Shown here: piece by piece, positions 8,706 through 16,584 of the stretch | How the letters are laid out: each line of letters starts with the position of its first letter | Position numbering within the stretch: the first letter of the stretch is position 1 | From: Peptoniphilus sp. | GTDB taxonomy: Bacteria; Bacillota; Clostridia; Tissierellales; Peptoniphilaceae | Reading direction: 5' to 3' | NCBI GenBank assembly: GCA_029983555.1 | Contig: JASBZH010000010.1 | Location: 1 to 27,966, forward strand | Length of the DNA: 27,966 nt | Notes under the pieces: generated by a model | What the model was told of the DNA's origin: nothing | The model's database searches: none | Seen by the model: only the letters and a program-made list of their open reading frames with translations | Position numbers and translations under genes: made by a program

Positions 8706-10554
8706 GTTAAATACAAAGACAAAAATTACATCAAAAGAAAATATGAACGCAGCCAAAAGACTTCTATCTGTCATCTTCAAAAGGCACAAGTGGAAGCTTC
8801 TTTTCGCATCACTTATGGTAATAATCTCAAGTCTTGCGACAATTTCTGTTTCAATCTTTATGAGAATATTAATTGACGACTATATAATTCCACTGACACA
8901 AACGCCAAACCCAGATTTTGGTCCACTTTTAGCTACAATAATAAAAATGGGTTCTTTTTTAATCTTGGGAGTTTTGTCATCTTTTTTGTATTCAAGAATG
9001 ATGGTTACAGTATCTGAGACTACGATTTTAGAAGTTAGACAAGATATGTTTAATCACATGCAAAGTCTTCCTGTAAGTTACTTCGACTCAAAGAGTCACG
9101 GAAACATAATGTCCTATTACACTAATGACGTAAGGGCCATGGGTCAGATGATAGCATCATCATTCCCATCTTTTGTTCAATCGACAATGACTATAATAAT
9201 GGTACTTGTCACTATGTTTGTTCAATCTGTAACTCTATCTCTTGTAGTAATCTTAACAATCACATTAACTTTTATAATGATTAATGTGATCGGAGGCAAA
9301 TCTTCACATTACTTCTTGACGCAACAAAATTCTCTAGCCAAAACTACTGGATATATTGAAGAGATGATCGACGGACTAAAAGTCGTAAAAGTCTTCAACA
9401 GAGAAGATAAAACTCTAGATGAATTTGACGATATAAATACAGAGCTTGCAGAAAACACTACAATCGCAAATAGGCTTTCTCTTTATCTATATCCACTAAC
9501 TTTTGCAATAGCAAATTTGCAATATATTTTATTTGCCATATTTGGTGGACTAATGGCGCTTAGCGACAAATATGCAATTACTGTCGGAATAGTTGTATCT
9601 TTCTTGCAACTTTCCAAGACACTTTCAGGACCACTTTCTCAACTTGCTGGCAACATCAACCAAGTTGTTCTTGCACTCGCAGGTTCTAGAAGAGTTTTCG
9701 AATTTCTGGGCGAAGAAGTTGAAAAGGATAGTGGAGTATATGAGAAAATTTCTAAAGATGAAAATGGCGAAAAAGTATACTATTGGCACAACGAAGAGAC
9801 TGGAGAGGATGTAAAAATCAAAGGAGAAATTCATTTTGAAAATGTCGACTTCTCTTATGACGGAAAAAATTTAGTCCTAAAAAATATAAATCTTTATGCA
9901 AAGCCTGGACAAAAAATCGCCTTCGTCGGAGCAACTGGTGCTGGTAAAACCACTATAACAAACTTAATCAATAGATTCTATGACATAGATAGCGGCAAAA
10001 TAACATTTGACGGCATTGACATTAAAAAAATAAAAAAACCCGCACTTCGAAGTGTCCTTGGTATGGTTCTTCAAGACACTCACCTGTTCTCTGGAACTGT
10101 CGCAGAAAATATAAATTATTCGACTTATGACATAGACATGGATAAAACTATAGAAGTTGCAAAGAGAACTAACGCCCACGACTTTATCAAAAATTTAGAA
10201 AATGGTTATGACACAGTAATCTCTGGCGATACAGAAGACCTATCACAAGGTCAACAACAACTTTTATCCATTGCTCGTGCAGAAATCTACGACCCACCTG
10301 TAATGATACTTGACGAAGCGACATCGTCAATTGACTCGAGGACAGAAAAAATTGTCCAAGAAAGTATGGACGAAATAATGAAGGGCAGGACAACTTTTGT
10401 AATCGCCCACAGACTTTCAACAATTATGAATTCAGACGCAATTTTAGTTCTCGATCATGGAGAAATAGTTGAAAGGGGAAATCACGAAGACTTGCTCGAA
10501 CAGGGCGGAGTTTATGCTAGTCTATATAACGGTGGTTTTGAAGAAAATCAATAA
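8698..10554 (+). CDS. ABC exporter half-transporter, catalytic-site subunit
   Basis: A 618-residue partner of the preceding half-transporter. The membrane domain spans about residues 30-340 and the ATPase domain 376-618. Walker A (GATGAGKTT, about 411-419), Walker B with catalytic Glu (MILDEAT, about 536-542) and the switch His (AHR, about 570) are canonical, but the signature is LSQGQ instead of LSGGQ. Pairing with the first subunit's SGGQ therefore gives one competent and one degenerate ATP site. A charged, Tyr-rich insert of about 35 residues (340-376) separates the domains. The start at 8698 overlaps the upstream stop, with AAAAGGA before it, which implies translational coupling. Confidence 0.92.
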   Translation: MRKLNTKTKITSKENMNAAKRLLSVIFKRHKWKLLFASLMVIISSLATISVSIFMRILIDDYIIPLTQTPNPDFGPLLATIIKMGSFLILGVLSSFLYSRMMVTVSETTILEVRQDMFNHMQSLPVSYFDSKSHGNIMSYYTNDVRAMGQMIASSFPSFVQSTMTIIMVLVTMFVQSVTLSLVVILTITLTFIMINVIGGKSSHYFLTQQNSLAKTTGYIEEMIDGLKVVKVFNREDKTLDEFDDINTELAENTTIANRLSLYLYPLTFAIANLQYILFAIFGGLMALSDKYAITVGIVVSFLQLSKTLSGPLSQLAGNINQVVLALAGSRRVFEFLGEEVEKDSGVYEKISKDENGEKVYYWHNEETGEDVKIKGEIHFENVDFSYDGKNLVLKNINLYAKPGQKIAFVGATGAGKTTITNLINRFYDIDSGKITFDGIDIKKIKKPALRSVLGMVLQDTHLFSGTVAENINYSTYDIDMDKTIEVAKRTNAHDFIKNLENGYDTVISGDTEDLSQGQQQLLSIARAEIYDPPVMILDEATSSIDSRTEKIVQESMDEIMKGRTTFVIAHRLSTIMNSDAILVLDHGEIVERGNHEDLLEQGGVYASLYNGGFEENQ

Positions 10555-10570
10555 ATTTAAAATAATAATA

Positions 10571-10605
10571 AGGGATATTCCATTTATTTGGAATATCCCT
10601 TTTTT
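10571..10605 (+). terminator. Terminator of the ABC exporter operon
   Basis: A perfect 12-bp stem (10571-10582 with 10589-10600, loop TTTATT) followed by a run of six T. The minus-strand side has only a TTATTATTATT tail, so it may also stop the convergent amr operon, less efficiently. Confidence 0.9.
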
Positions 10606-10630
10606 GGTATAAATAATTATTTAATTTTAA

Positions 10631-11467
10631 TCACACATTTCCAAGTAATACATGCTCAAGTTTTTCTTCTGCTATTTCTTTCATATCTTTCATAAGAGAT
10701 AAATTCGTCTTCTGTTTTCTATATTCATACATTGGAAAATATCTAGTTAAATGTAGTGGAGTTTCTATACTCACTTTACTTATAAAATCTATCTCTCTTT
10801 TAAATTCTTCCAAATTATCCGATATGCCAGGCACAACTAAAGTAGTAAGCTCCACATGGGATAACTCTGATGCTCTTTTTATAGTGTTAAGAGTAAGCTC
10901 TAAATCTCCTCCAAGAATTTTATATTTTTCCTTTGAAAATGCCTTTAAGTCAATATTCCAAGTGTCGACTAGTGGCAGAATTTCATCTAGGTATTTATCA
11001 TTAATCTGTCCGTTTGTCACAAGAGCTGTCTTTAAATTATTTAGACGTGCAATCTCAAATGTGTCTTTTACATATTCAAAATTAATTAGCGGCTCATTAT
11101 AAGTAAATGCAATTCCAATGTTTCCACAATCTTTTGTATCAAGAGCAAGCTCAACTAATTCTTTTGGACTTATTTTTTTAAGTTTATAATCAAACTCCCC
11201 TGCCCTTGCTATTTCATGATTTTGGCAAAATGGGCAGTTCATATTGCAACCAAATGATCCGACAGAAAGTATTAGACTTTTTGGATAAAAAAATGCAAGT
11301 GGTTTCTTTTCAATTGGATCAAGTGAAATAGCTGTCACCTTTCCATAAGAAACTGACTCTATCTTGCCATTTCTATTTGCCCTCGCCTTGCAAAATCCAA
11401 CTTGTCCATTTCCCAAAAAGCAGTTTCTATAACAAAGGTCGCAGTGTACTTTATTTTTCGTATTCAT
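10631..11467 (-). CDS. amrS: AmmeMemoRadiSam system radical SAM enzyme
   Basis: A 278-residue radical SAM protein of the AmrS family (PFL-activating-enzyme-like). The SAM [4Fe-4S] motif CNMNCPFC is at residues 74-81 (C-x3-C-x2-C). The N-terminus carries the extra Cys cluster typical of AmrS (Cys 9, 12, 16 and 26, ending in GFCKARAN). Family blocks GIAFTYNEPL and TALVTNGQ follow, then a long conserved C-terminal barrel. It overlaps the upstream Memo-AMMECR1 gene by 17 bases, so the two are translationally coupled. The biochemical reaction and substrate of this widespread trio are, as far as I know, not settled. Identification of the family is secure, the function is not. Confidence 0.93.
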   Translation of the reverse strand: MNTKNKVHCDLCYRNCFLGNGQVGFCKARANRNGKIESVSYGKVTAISLDPIEKKPLAFFYPKSLILSVGSFGCNMNCPFCQNHEIARAGEFDYKLKKISPKELVELALDTKDCGNIGIAFTYNEPLINFEYVKDTFEIARLNNLKTALVTNGQINDKYLDEILPLVDTWNIDLKAFSKEKYKILGGDLELTLNTIKRASELSHVELTTLVVPGISDNLEEFKREIDFISKVSIETPLHLTRYFPMYEYRKQKTNLSLMKDMKEIAEEKLEHVLLGNV

Positions 11468-12773
11468 GGCGAATTACCTTAAATCTTTCCATTTCAAAAT
11501 CTTCACTTGGACTTATCCCTGCTTTTCTTAGAGCAATCTCAACTTGATATTTACAAGTGTCAACTCCTTCTATTTTTGGAAGTAAAAGACCTCTTCTATA
11601 ACCAGATGAAACAATCACTCCATAAATTTTTGGGTCGAGCTCGTCTAGGATAGAAATTTTTTCTTTTTCTCCTAGCACATCAACAGAAATATCCAAGTCT
11701 TCAAGTTCATCTTCTGACACTTTATTAAACCTTGGGTCTTCTGTAGAAGATAAAATCGCATTGTGAATAATTTCTTCTGCAATATTTTTTTGTGTTGGCG
11801 CTATTGTTCCAATGCATCCTCTCAAGTTTTTATTTTTATAAAGCGTGACAAAACATCCCGCCCTATTTTTAATCATCTCTTCTGGCAAATCTTTTGGAAC
11901 ATCAATTGTCTTTTTATCTTTTATATAGCTATACATGCTCTTTTTTGCAAGTTCGATATACGGATCTGTTTCTTTTTTAACATCACAAATAGGATCATAC
12001 GAAAATACTCCGTATCCCACGCCAAAAGGTCCTTCATAAGATAATTTTTTAGATTTAACTTTAAAATGATTTAGACATCCTGCCATAATTTGAAAAGACC
12101 TAAGTCCGCACTGCGAAGCATTATCTGCCTCTTCATCAGTTATCTTCATAAGCTCATCAAATGATCCTTTTTCTAAAATATCTGTAATTTTTTTATCAAA
12201 AATAACTCCCTCTTCTTTAAAACCATAGTGCCCATCCTCTTTTAAAACATGTGATAAATCGCCAGATGCAACATAAACAGCACTTCTTCCCAATTTTTCT
12301 ACTGCCCTTTCAATTGCCATTCCAAATTTATAGTGTTCTTTTCCACTCATCGTAGAAAGTCCGATGTTTACTATTTTAAAATCTTTATATACTTCTTTAA
12401 TAAAACGAAGTGGAATTAAAGTTCCATGATCCATTTTATCTGAGTACGAATCAGTATACTTTATTGGAATATCAAAACTATTTTTTAAAATTTCTTTAGA
12501 AAGTTCTTGATCTATCTCTACTTCTTCCTCTACATCAAAAATTCCAAAATTTTTTAAATCGCCTCTTATGATATTTCCACCTGCCATATAAAATGCATCT
12601 CTATAAAATGGTGCGTGCGGTGATGAAATTATTATAGTTTCGGGCTTAATTTTTTGAATCTCTTGTGCAACTTTTTTATAGGCTTCTATTGTTTTGGAAA
12701 TTTTCCTCTCTTCTCCTCTACCAACTTCAGGCAAAATAATTGGTGGATGAGGCACGACATATGCTCGTTTCAA
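11451..12773 (-). CDS. Memo-AMMECR1 fusion (AmrB-AmrA)
   Basis: A 440-residue fusion of two AmmeMemoRadiSam components. Residues 1 to about 263 are the Memo (AmrB) domain, related to class III extradiol dioxygenases, with putative metal-site residues in PHPP (His9), SPHAP (His53) and SGDLSH (Asp172, His175). Residues 270-440 are the AMMECR1 (AmrA) domain with the invariant LRGCIG at 317-322 and a DPRFN block. The start is TTG, chosen because GAGGAG lies eight bases upstream and the nearby ATG is followed by a stop. The gene sits between the NuoE-like and amrS genes. The fusion itself indicates the two domains act together. Confidence 0.92.
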   Translation of the reverse strand: MKRAYVVPHPPIILPEVGRGEERKISKTIEAYKKVAQEIQKIKPETIIISSPHAPFYRDAFYMAGGNIIRGDLKNFGIFDVEEEVEIDQELSKEILKNSFDIPIKYTDSYSDKMDHGTLIPLRFIKEVYKDFKIVNIGLSTMSGKEHYKFGMAIERAVEKLGRSAVYVASGDLSHVLKEDGHYGFKEEGVIFDKKITDILEKGSFDELMKITDEEADNASQCGLRSFQIMAGCLNHFKVKSKKLSYEGPFGVGYGVFSYDPICDVKKETDPYIELAKKSMYSYIKDKKTIDVPKDLPEEMIKNRAGCFVTLYKNKNLRGCIGTIAPTQKNIAEEIIHNAILSSTEDPRFNKVSEDELEDLDISVDVLGEKEKISILDELDPKIYGVIVSSGYRRGLLLPKIEGVDTCKYQVEIALRKAGISPSEDFEMERFKVIRHEYEK

Positions 12774-12796
12774 AGTATCATCTCCTCGTTTAAAAT

Positions 12797-13279
12797 TTAT
12801 TTACTTACAATCTCACTTAAAATCTCCTCAGCCTTTTCTTTATTCATATGGTGATAGAACTTTTTATTTATCATGATATTTGGCCCAAGTTTACACTTTT
12901 TAAAGCAGTTTTGACCTCTAAGACTAATCTTCCCATCAGAAGTAGTTTCGTTAAAATCAATTCCCAAAGTATTTTTAATAGTTTTTATAACTTCTCTTGA
13001 TCCATTTTTGGCGCATCTCGGTCCAGTGCAACAGATAATTTCATATTCCACATTTGACTCTTTAACTGTTGGCATAAATTTAATTATAGTCTTTACAATT
13101 TTTTCATCCAAATTAAATGCGTCCGCAATCTGCGTTACATGACTTTTAGATACCAATCCAAAGTCATCCTGGCATTTTCTAAGAGCCTCCTTTACACCTT
13201 CTTGGCTCTCTTCTCCAAAACCTCGCACGAGTTCTTCTAAATCTCTTTTAAAATTTTCCTCTTTACTAATATCATTCAC
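12797..13279 (-). CDS. Orphan NuoE/HoxE-like [2Fe-2S] thioredoxin-fold protein
   Basis: A 160-residue protein of the complex I 24-kDa subunit family, which normally carries one [2Fe-2S] cluster and transfers electrons beside a NuoF flavoprotein. All four ligands are present: CTGPRC (Cys84, Cys89) and CFKKC (Cys125, Cys129), and the N-terminal helical part resembles NuoE. The start is GTG behind GAGGGTG. No NuoF, hydrogenase or formate dehydrogenase gene is in the window. The stop is 23 bases before the Memo-AMMECR1 start on the same strand, so it appears to be the first gene of that operon. A role as electron carrier for AmrS is inference. Confidence 0.9.
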   Translation of the reverse strand: MNDISKEENFKRDLEELVRGFGEESQEGVKEALRKCQDDFGLVSKSHVTQIADAFNLDEKIVKTIIKFMPTVKESNVEYEIICCTGPRCAKNGSREVIKTIKNTLGIDFNETTSDGKISLRGQNCFKKCKLGPNIMINKKFYHHMNKEKAEEILSEIVSK

Positions 13280-13306
13280 AATATCACCCTCACAAATCGA
13301 CTTAAT

Positions 13307-13336
13307 ATTATTCTTAAAATTTTAAAAATATGTAAA
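13307..13336 (-). promoter_or_regulatory. Candidate promoter of the NuoE-like/amr operon
   Basis: On the minus strand, TTTACA (complement of 13331-13336), an 18-bp spacer and AATAAT (complement of 13307-13312), each five of six matches to consensus. It begins right at the T tail of the catalase terminator and lies about 30 bases before the GTG start. AT-richness limits confidence. Confidence 0.45.
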
Positions 13337-13368
13337 AGGAGCGCCAGAATATTAATTCTAAACGCTCC
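13334..13368 (-). terminator. Terminator of the catalase gene
   Basis: Outer arms GGAGCG (13338-13343) and CGCTCC (13363-13368) plus an inner AGAAT/ATTCT helix, followed on the minus strand by TTTT (complement of 13334-13337) and further T-rich sequence. It lies just past the catalase stop codon. Confidence 0.8.
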
Positions 13369-13386
13369 ATCTTAATAGTTATTTAA

Positions 13387-15096
13387 TTACAAAACATATG
13401 GGTCGTCCATTGGATCTACAAAAGATTTTGGATCGTAATCTGTCTTGATTTCTTCCCACTCTTTCATTGATAAATCTTCAGTTGGTTTATCGAGTTCTGG
13501 GTGAGCATTATTTGCTTTGTAATTTGCCTCTCTAGAATTTCTTTCTGGCAAGTCTAAATCGACATCGTTAATATCAATATTTAAAGAATTAGCAAGTCTC
13601 TTTCCGTAATCTTCATCTGCTTTGTAGCAGTGACTAATCCATCTGTGTTTAATTTGAAGAGTAGTGTCCTTCATGTGTCTTGCAGTATTATCGCAAAGAA
13701 CTTGCTTTTGATCATCTGTCATTGCTCTATAAAGCATTCCAGGTTGAGTGTAGTAGTCGCTGTCGTCTTCTCTAAAGTCGTATCTAAATACATCTCCACC
13801 GTCTTGCTTTGGTTCAAAGCCTCTCTTGTCTTCTTCCCAGTTGCCATAAGAGTTAGGTTCATAGTGATTTTCAGCACCTAAATTTCCATCGACTCTCATC
13901 ATGCCGTCTCTGTGGAAAGAATGATAATCTCCTTCTTTCATTCCCTTAGGTCTATTTACTGGAATTTGAGTGTGGTTAACTCCAAGTCTATATCTTTGTG
14001 CATCTCCATACATCATAATTCTTGCTTGAAGCATTCTATCTGGTGAGAATGCAATTCCAGGAACATTGTTAGCAGGATTAAACGCAGCTTGTTCTACATC
14101 TTGGAAGTAGTTATCTGGATTTCTATTTAATTCAAATTCGCCAACTTCGATAAATGGATGGTCTTTCTTTAACCACATCTTTGTGAGGTCAAAAGGATTT
14201 ATTTTCATTTCTTTTGCTTCTTCTTCAGACATTACTTGAATGTACATCTTCCACTTAGGGAATTTTCCCTTTTCAATTGACTCTAACAAATCTCTTTGGT
14301 GAGAATCTGGATCCATTCCCTTTACCTTTTCAGCTTCTTGGTCAGTAAGATTTTGAATACCTTGCTCGGATCTAAAGTGGAACTTAACCCATGTTCTCTC
14401 ATTATTTTCATTTATTAGAGAATAAGTGTGAGAACCAAATCCGTGCATAAATCTGTAAGAAGATGGAATTCCCCTATCACTCATTGTTATAGTAACTTGA
14501 AGTAGTGATTCAGGAAGCGAAGACCAAAAGTCCCAGTTGCTGTTTGCACTTCTCATATTAGTTTTAGGGTCTCTTTTTACAACGTGGTTTAAATCGATAA
14601 ATTTCATCGGATCTCTAAAGAAAAATACTGGAGTATTGTTTCCAACTAAATCCCAGTTTCCTTCTTCTGTGTAGAACTTAAGGGCAAAACCTCTTATATC
14701 CCTATCTGCATCGGCATAACCTCTTTCCCCTGCAACAAGAGAGAATCTAGCAAACATCTCTGTCTTCTTGCCAACTTCAGAGAAAATTTTTGCCTTAGTA
14801 TATTTAGTAATATCATTAGTTACAATAAAAGTACCAAAAGCTCCTGAACCTTTAGCGTGCATTCTCCTTTCAGGAATAACTTCTCTATTGAAGTGAGCGT
14901 GCTTTTCAAATAGCCAAGTATCTTCAAAAACTCCAAGACCTCTTACTCCTGCAGTCATTGTATCTTGATTGTTTTCAACAGGCGCGCCAGCATCTCTTGT
15001 AATCTTTGGATTTTTTCCAGAATTGTCATTTTTACTATTTAAATTTTCTCCCAGTCCGTTTTTCATCATGGGATTATCTTTATTATTATCTTTCAT
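13387..15096 (-). CDS. katA: Monofunctional haem catalase
   Basis: A 569-residue haem catalase that dismutates H2O2 to water and oxygen. The distal active-site block FNREVIPERRMHAKGSGAF carries catalytic His80. The Asn of VGNNTPVFFFRDP (about 153-154) follows. The proximal haem block RIMMYGDAQ supplies the axial Tyr363 with its preceding Arg. Compared with typical small-subunit catalases the protein has an extra Asn/Lys/Asp-rich N-terminus of roughly 25-30 residues, which looks disordered. The start follows AAAGGAG. It is a single-gene unit with its own terminator. Regulation is not clear; a short dyad upstream does not match a PerR box. A gene symbol katA is used in the general sense. Confidence 0.95.
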   Translation of the reverse strand: MKDNNKDNPMMKNGLGENLNSKNDNSGKNPKITRDAGAPVENNQDTMTAGVRGLGVFEDTWLFEKHAHFNREVIPERRMHAKGSGAFGTFIVTNDITKYTKAKIFSEVGKKTEMFARFSLVAGERGYADADRDIRGFALKFYTEEGNWDLVGNNTPVFFFRDPMKFIDLNHVVKRDPKTNMRSANSNWDFWSSLPESLLQVTITMSDRGIPSSYRFMHGFGSHTYSLINENNERTWVKFHFRSEQGIQNLTDQEAEKVKGMDPDSHQRDLLESIEKGKFPKWKMYIQVMSEEEAKEMKINPFDLTKMWLKKDHPFIEVGEFELNRNPDNYFQDVEQAAFNPANNVPGIAFSPDRMLQARIMMYGDAQRYRLGVNHTQIPVNRPKGMKEGDYHSFHRDGMMRVDGNLGAENHYEPNSYGNWEEDKRGFEPKQDGGDVFRYDFREDDSDYYTQPGMLYRAMTDDQKQVLCDNTARHMKDTTLQIKHRWISHCYKADEDYGKRLANSLNIDINDVDLDLPERNSREANYKANNAHPELDKPTEDLSMKEWEEIKTDYDPKSFVDPMDDPYVL

Positions 15097-15220
15097 AAAA
15101 CACTCCTTTTATAAATCAGATTGCGTTAAACATTTACTTCTTTAAATATCTACCCTCAAAAAATATAAATATTCTTTAAGAGATGTATAGTTATACTTTT
15201 ATAATTGTTTTGATTTTTAT

Positions 15221-15261
15221 AAAAAATGACCTCTCAAGTTATTTACATAACTTCAAAGGTC
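15221..15261 (-). terminator. Terminator of the M20/YjiH operon
   Basis: A 15-position hairpin (15228-15242 with 15247-15261, loop TTAC) with one mismatch and one minus-strand G-U pair, followed on the minus strand by ATTTTTT (complement of 15221-15227). It starts 13 bases past the YjiH gene stop. Confidence 0.85.
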
Positions 15262-15273
15262 CCAAATTTTTTA

Positions 15274-16584
15274 TCATGTCAAAAATATAAAGGCTATTGG
15301 CGTAGCTAAAATTATAGATAAAAGTGTGCGTTCAAACCATATTATTAAAATATTTTTAATTGACACATTGATATCTGTCGACAATAGACAAGGTATTGAC
15401 GCAGAGAAAAATAGTACTGTCGAAACGCTCATAACTGCTATTATAAATTTTGTAACAAGTGGTGCAGAAGTTATTATTAGAGTTGGCAAAAACATCTCTG
15501 CAAGTCCAATTCCTGCAGCTTTTGACGCCAACATTGGCTCAGGAATTTGAAGAAGTTTGACGAAAGGATAGAAAATATAGGCAACATAGTCAAAGACAGG
15601 TGTAAAAGTTGCTAAACAAATTCCTACAAGACCTATCGATAAAATAGAAGACATTACAGCCGTAGCCATTTTTAAACTCTCGCCCAAAAAAGCTTTCTTT
15701 AAATTTGTAGTTATTGGATCTGCTTTTTGTGCAGTATCTATCGCCTCGTTTAAAGCTCTTTTAAATAAATTTTCCTTCACAATATTATCTTCTGGAGTTT
15801 TTCCATTTAAATAAGTATCGTCCATTTTTCTAATAGGATATAATCTTGCTGTTATTGCAGTTACAATAAATGTTATTACAAGAGTTGACCAAAAATATAA
15901 ATTCCAATGTTCGCCTAATTCCAAAGTATTTGAGATTATTAGCAAAAATGCTATTGAAACTGTCGAAAATCCTGTAGTGATTATCGCTGCTTCCTTTTTT
16001 GTGTAGACATTACTTTTATATAAGTCATTAGTAAGAAGCATCGCTATTGAATATCCTCCCGTAAATGAAACAACTGCATCTATTGCAGATTTTCCTGGAG
16101 TTTTCCAAATAGGTCTCATAATAGGTTCCATAAAAACTGCGACAAATTCCATTAGTCCATAATTTACTATAAATGTAAGTAAAATTAATGCAATTGGAAT
16201 TATTAAACCAATTGGGACTACTAATGAATTAAATAAAAACGGTATCATGTCATCTTCAAGTAGTCTATTAGGTCCTATATTAAATACGGCCATCACTCCG
16301 ACAAATATTCCCAAAAATTTAAATAGAGAAAATAAAAAATCTGCCTTTGACTCTTTAAATTTTCCAGTTACTATTGGAGCAACTCCTCCCCACAACACAA
16401 TTGCCAAAGTATAATAAGGCAAAAATCCGCCGAGAACATATCTAAATAAAGTTGTCAAATGATCTATTAAAACCGCATTTTTCCCATTTATAGTTACTGG
16501 CACAAAATAGGAAAATGCCCCTATAAAAGAAAAAATTATAAACCTTAAAATTGCTCTATTTCTAGAAACTTTTTTACCTTCCAT
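15274..16584 (-). CDS. YjiH family membrane protein (nucleoside-recognition/GATE domain)
   Basis: A 436-residue polytopic membrane protein of the YjiH family with about ten to eleven hydrophobic helices. The central VSFTGGYSIAMLLTNDLYKS block and the later SKAAGIGLAEMFLPTLI block are the Gly-rich GATE-like repeats of this family. The start overlaps the end of the M20 gene by 11 bases, with AGGAGG inside that gene, so it is translated from the same message. In Escherichia coli yjiH lies next to an isoaspartyl dipeptidase gene, so a role in uptake or export of acyl-amino acids or dipeptides handled by the M20 enzyme is a reasonable guess. No transport activity is shown by sequence alone. Confidence 0.88.
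   Translation of the reverse strand: MEGKKVSRNRAILRFIIFSFIGAFSYFVPVTINGKNAVLIDHLTTLFRYVLGGFLPYYTLAIVLWGGVAPIVTGKFKESKADFLFSLFKFLGIFVGVMAVFNIGPNRLLEDDMIPFLFNSLVVPIGLIIPIALILLTFIVNYGLMEFVAVFMEPIMRPIWKTPGKSAIDAVVSFTGGYSIAMLLTNDLYKSNVYTKKEAAIITTGFSTVSIAFLLIISNTLELGEHWNLYFWSTLVITFIVTAITARLYPIRKMDDTYLNGKTPEDNIVKENLFKRALNEAIDTAQKADPITTNLKKAFLGESLKMATAVMSSILSIGLVGICLATFTPVFDYVAYIFYPFVKLLQIPEPMLASKAAGIGLAEMFLPTLIITSAPLVTKFIIAVMSVSTVLFFSASIPCLLSTDINVSIKNILIIWFERTLLSIILATPIAFIFLT

Noticed and set aside
11763..12044. Plus-strand open frame opposite the Memo-AMMECR1 gene, rich in Phe, Cys and Ile
   Set aside because: Composition is that of a reverse-strand shadow of an AT-rich gene, and the minus-strand protein is strongly supported by conserved motifs.
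15191..15204. TTATA-CTTT-TATAA inverted repeat upstream of catalase, considered as a PerR box
   Set aside because: The spacing between half sites is four bases rather than the five of the PerR consensus, the flanks do not match, and no promoter could be placed around it.
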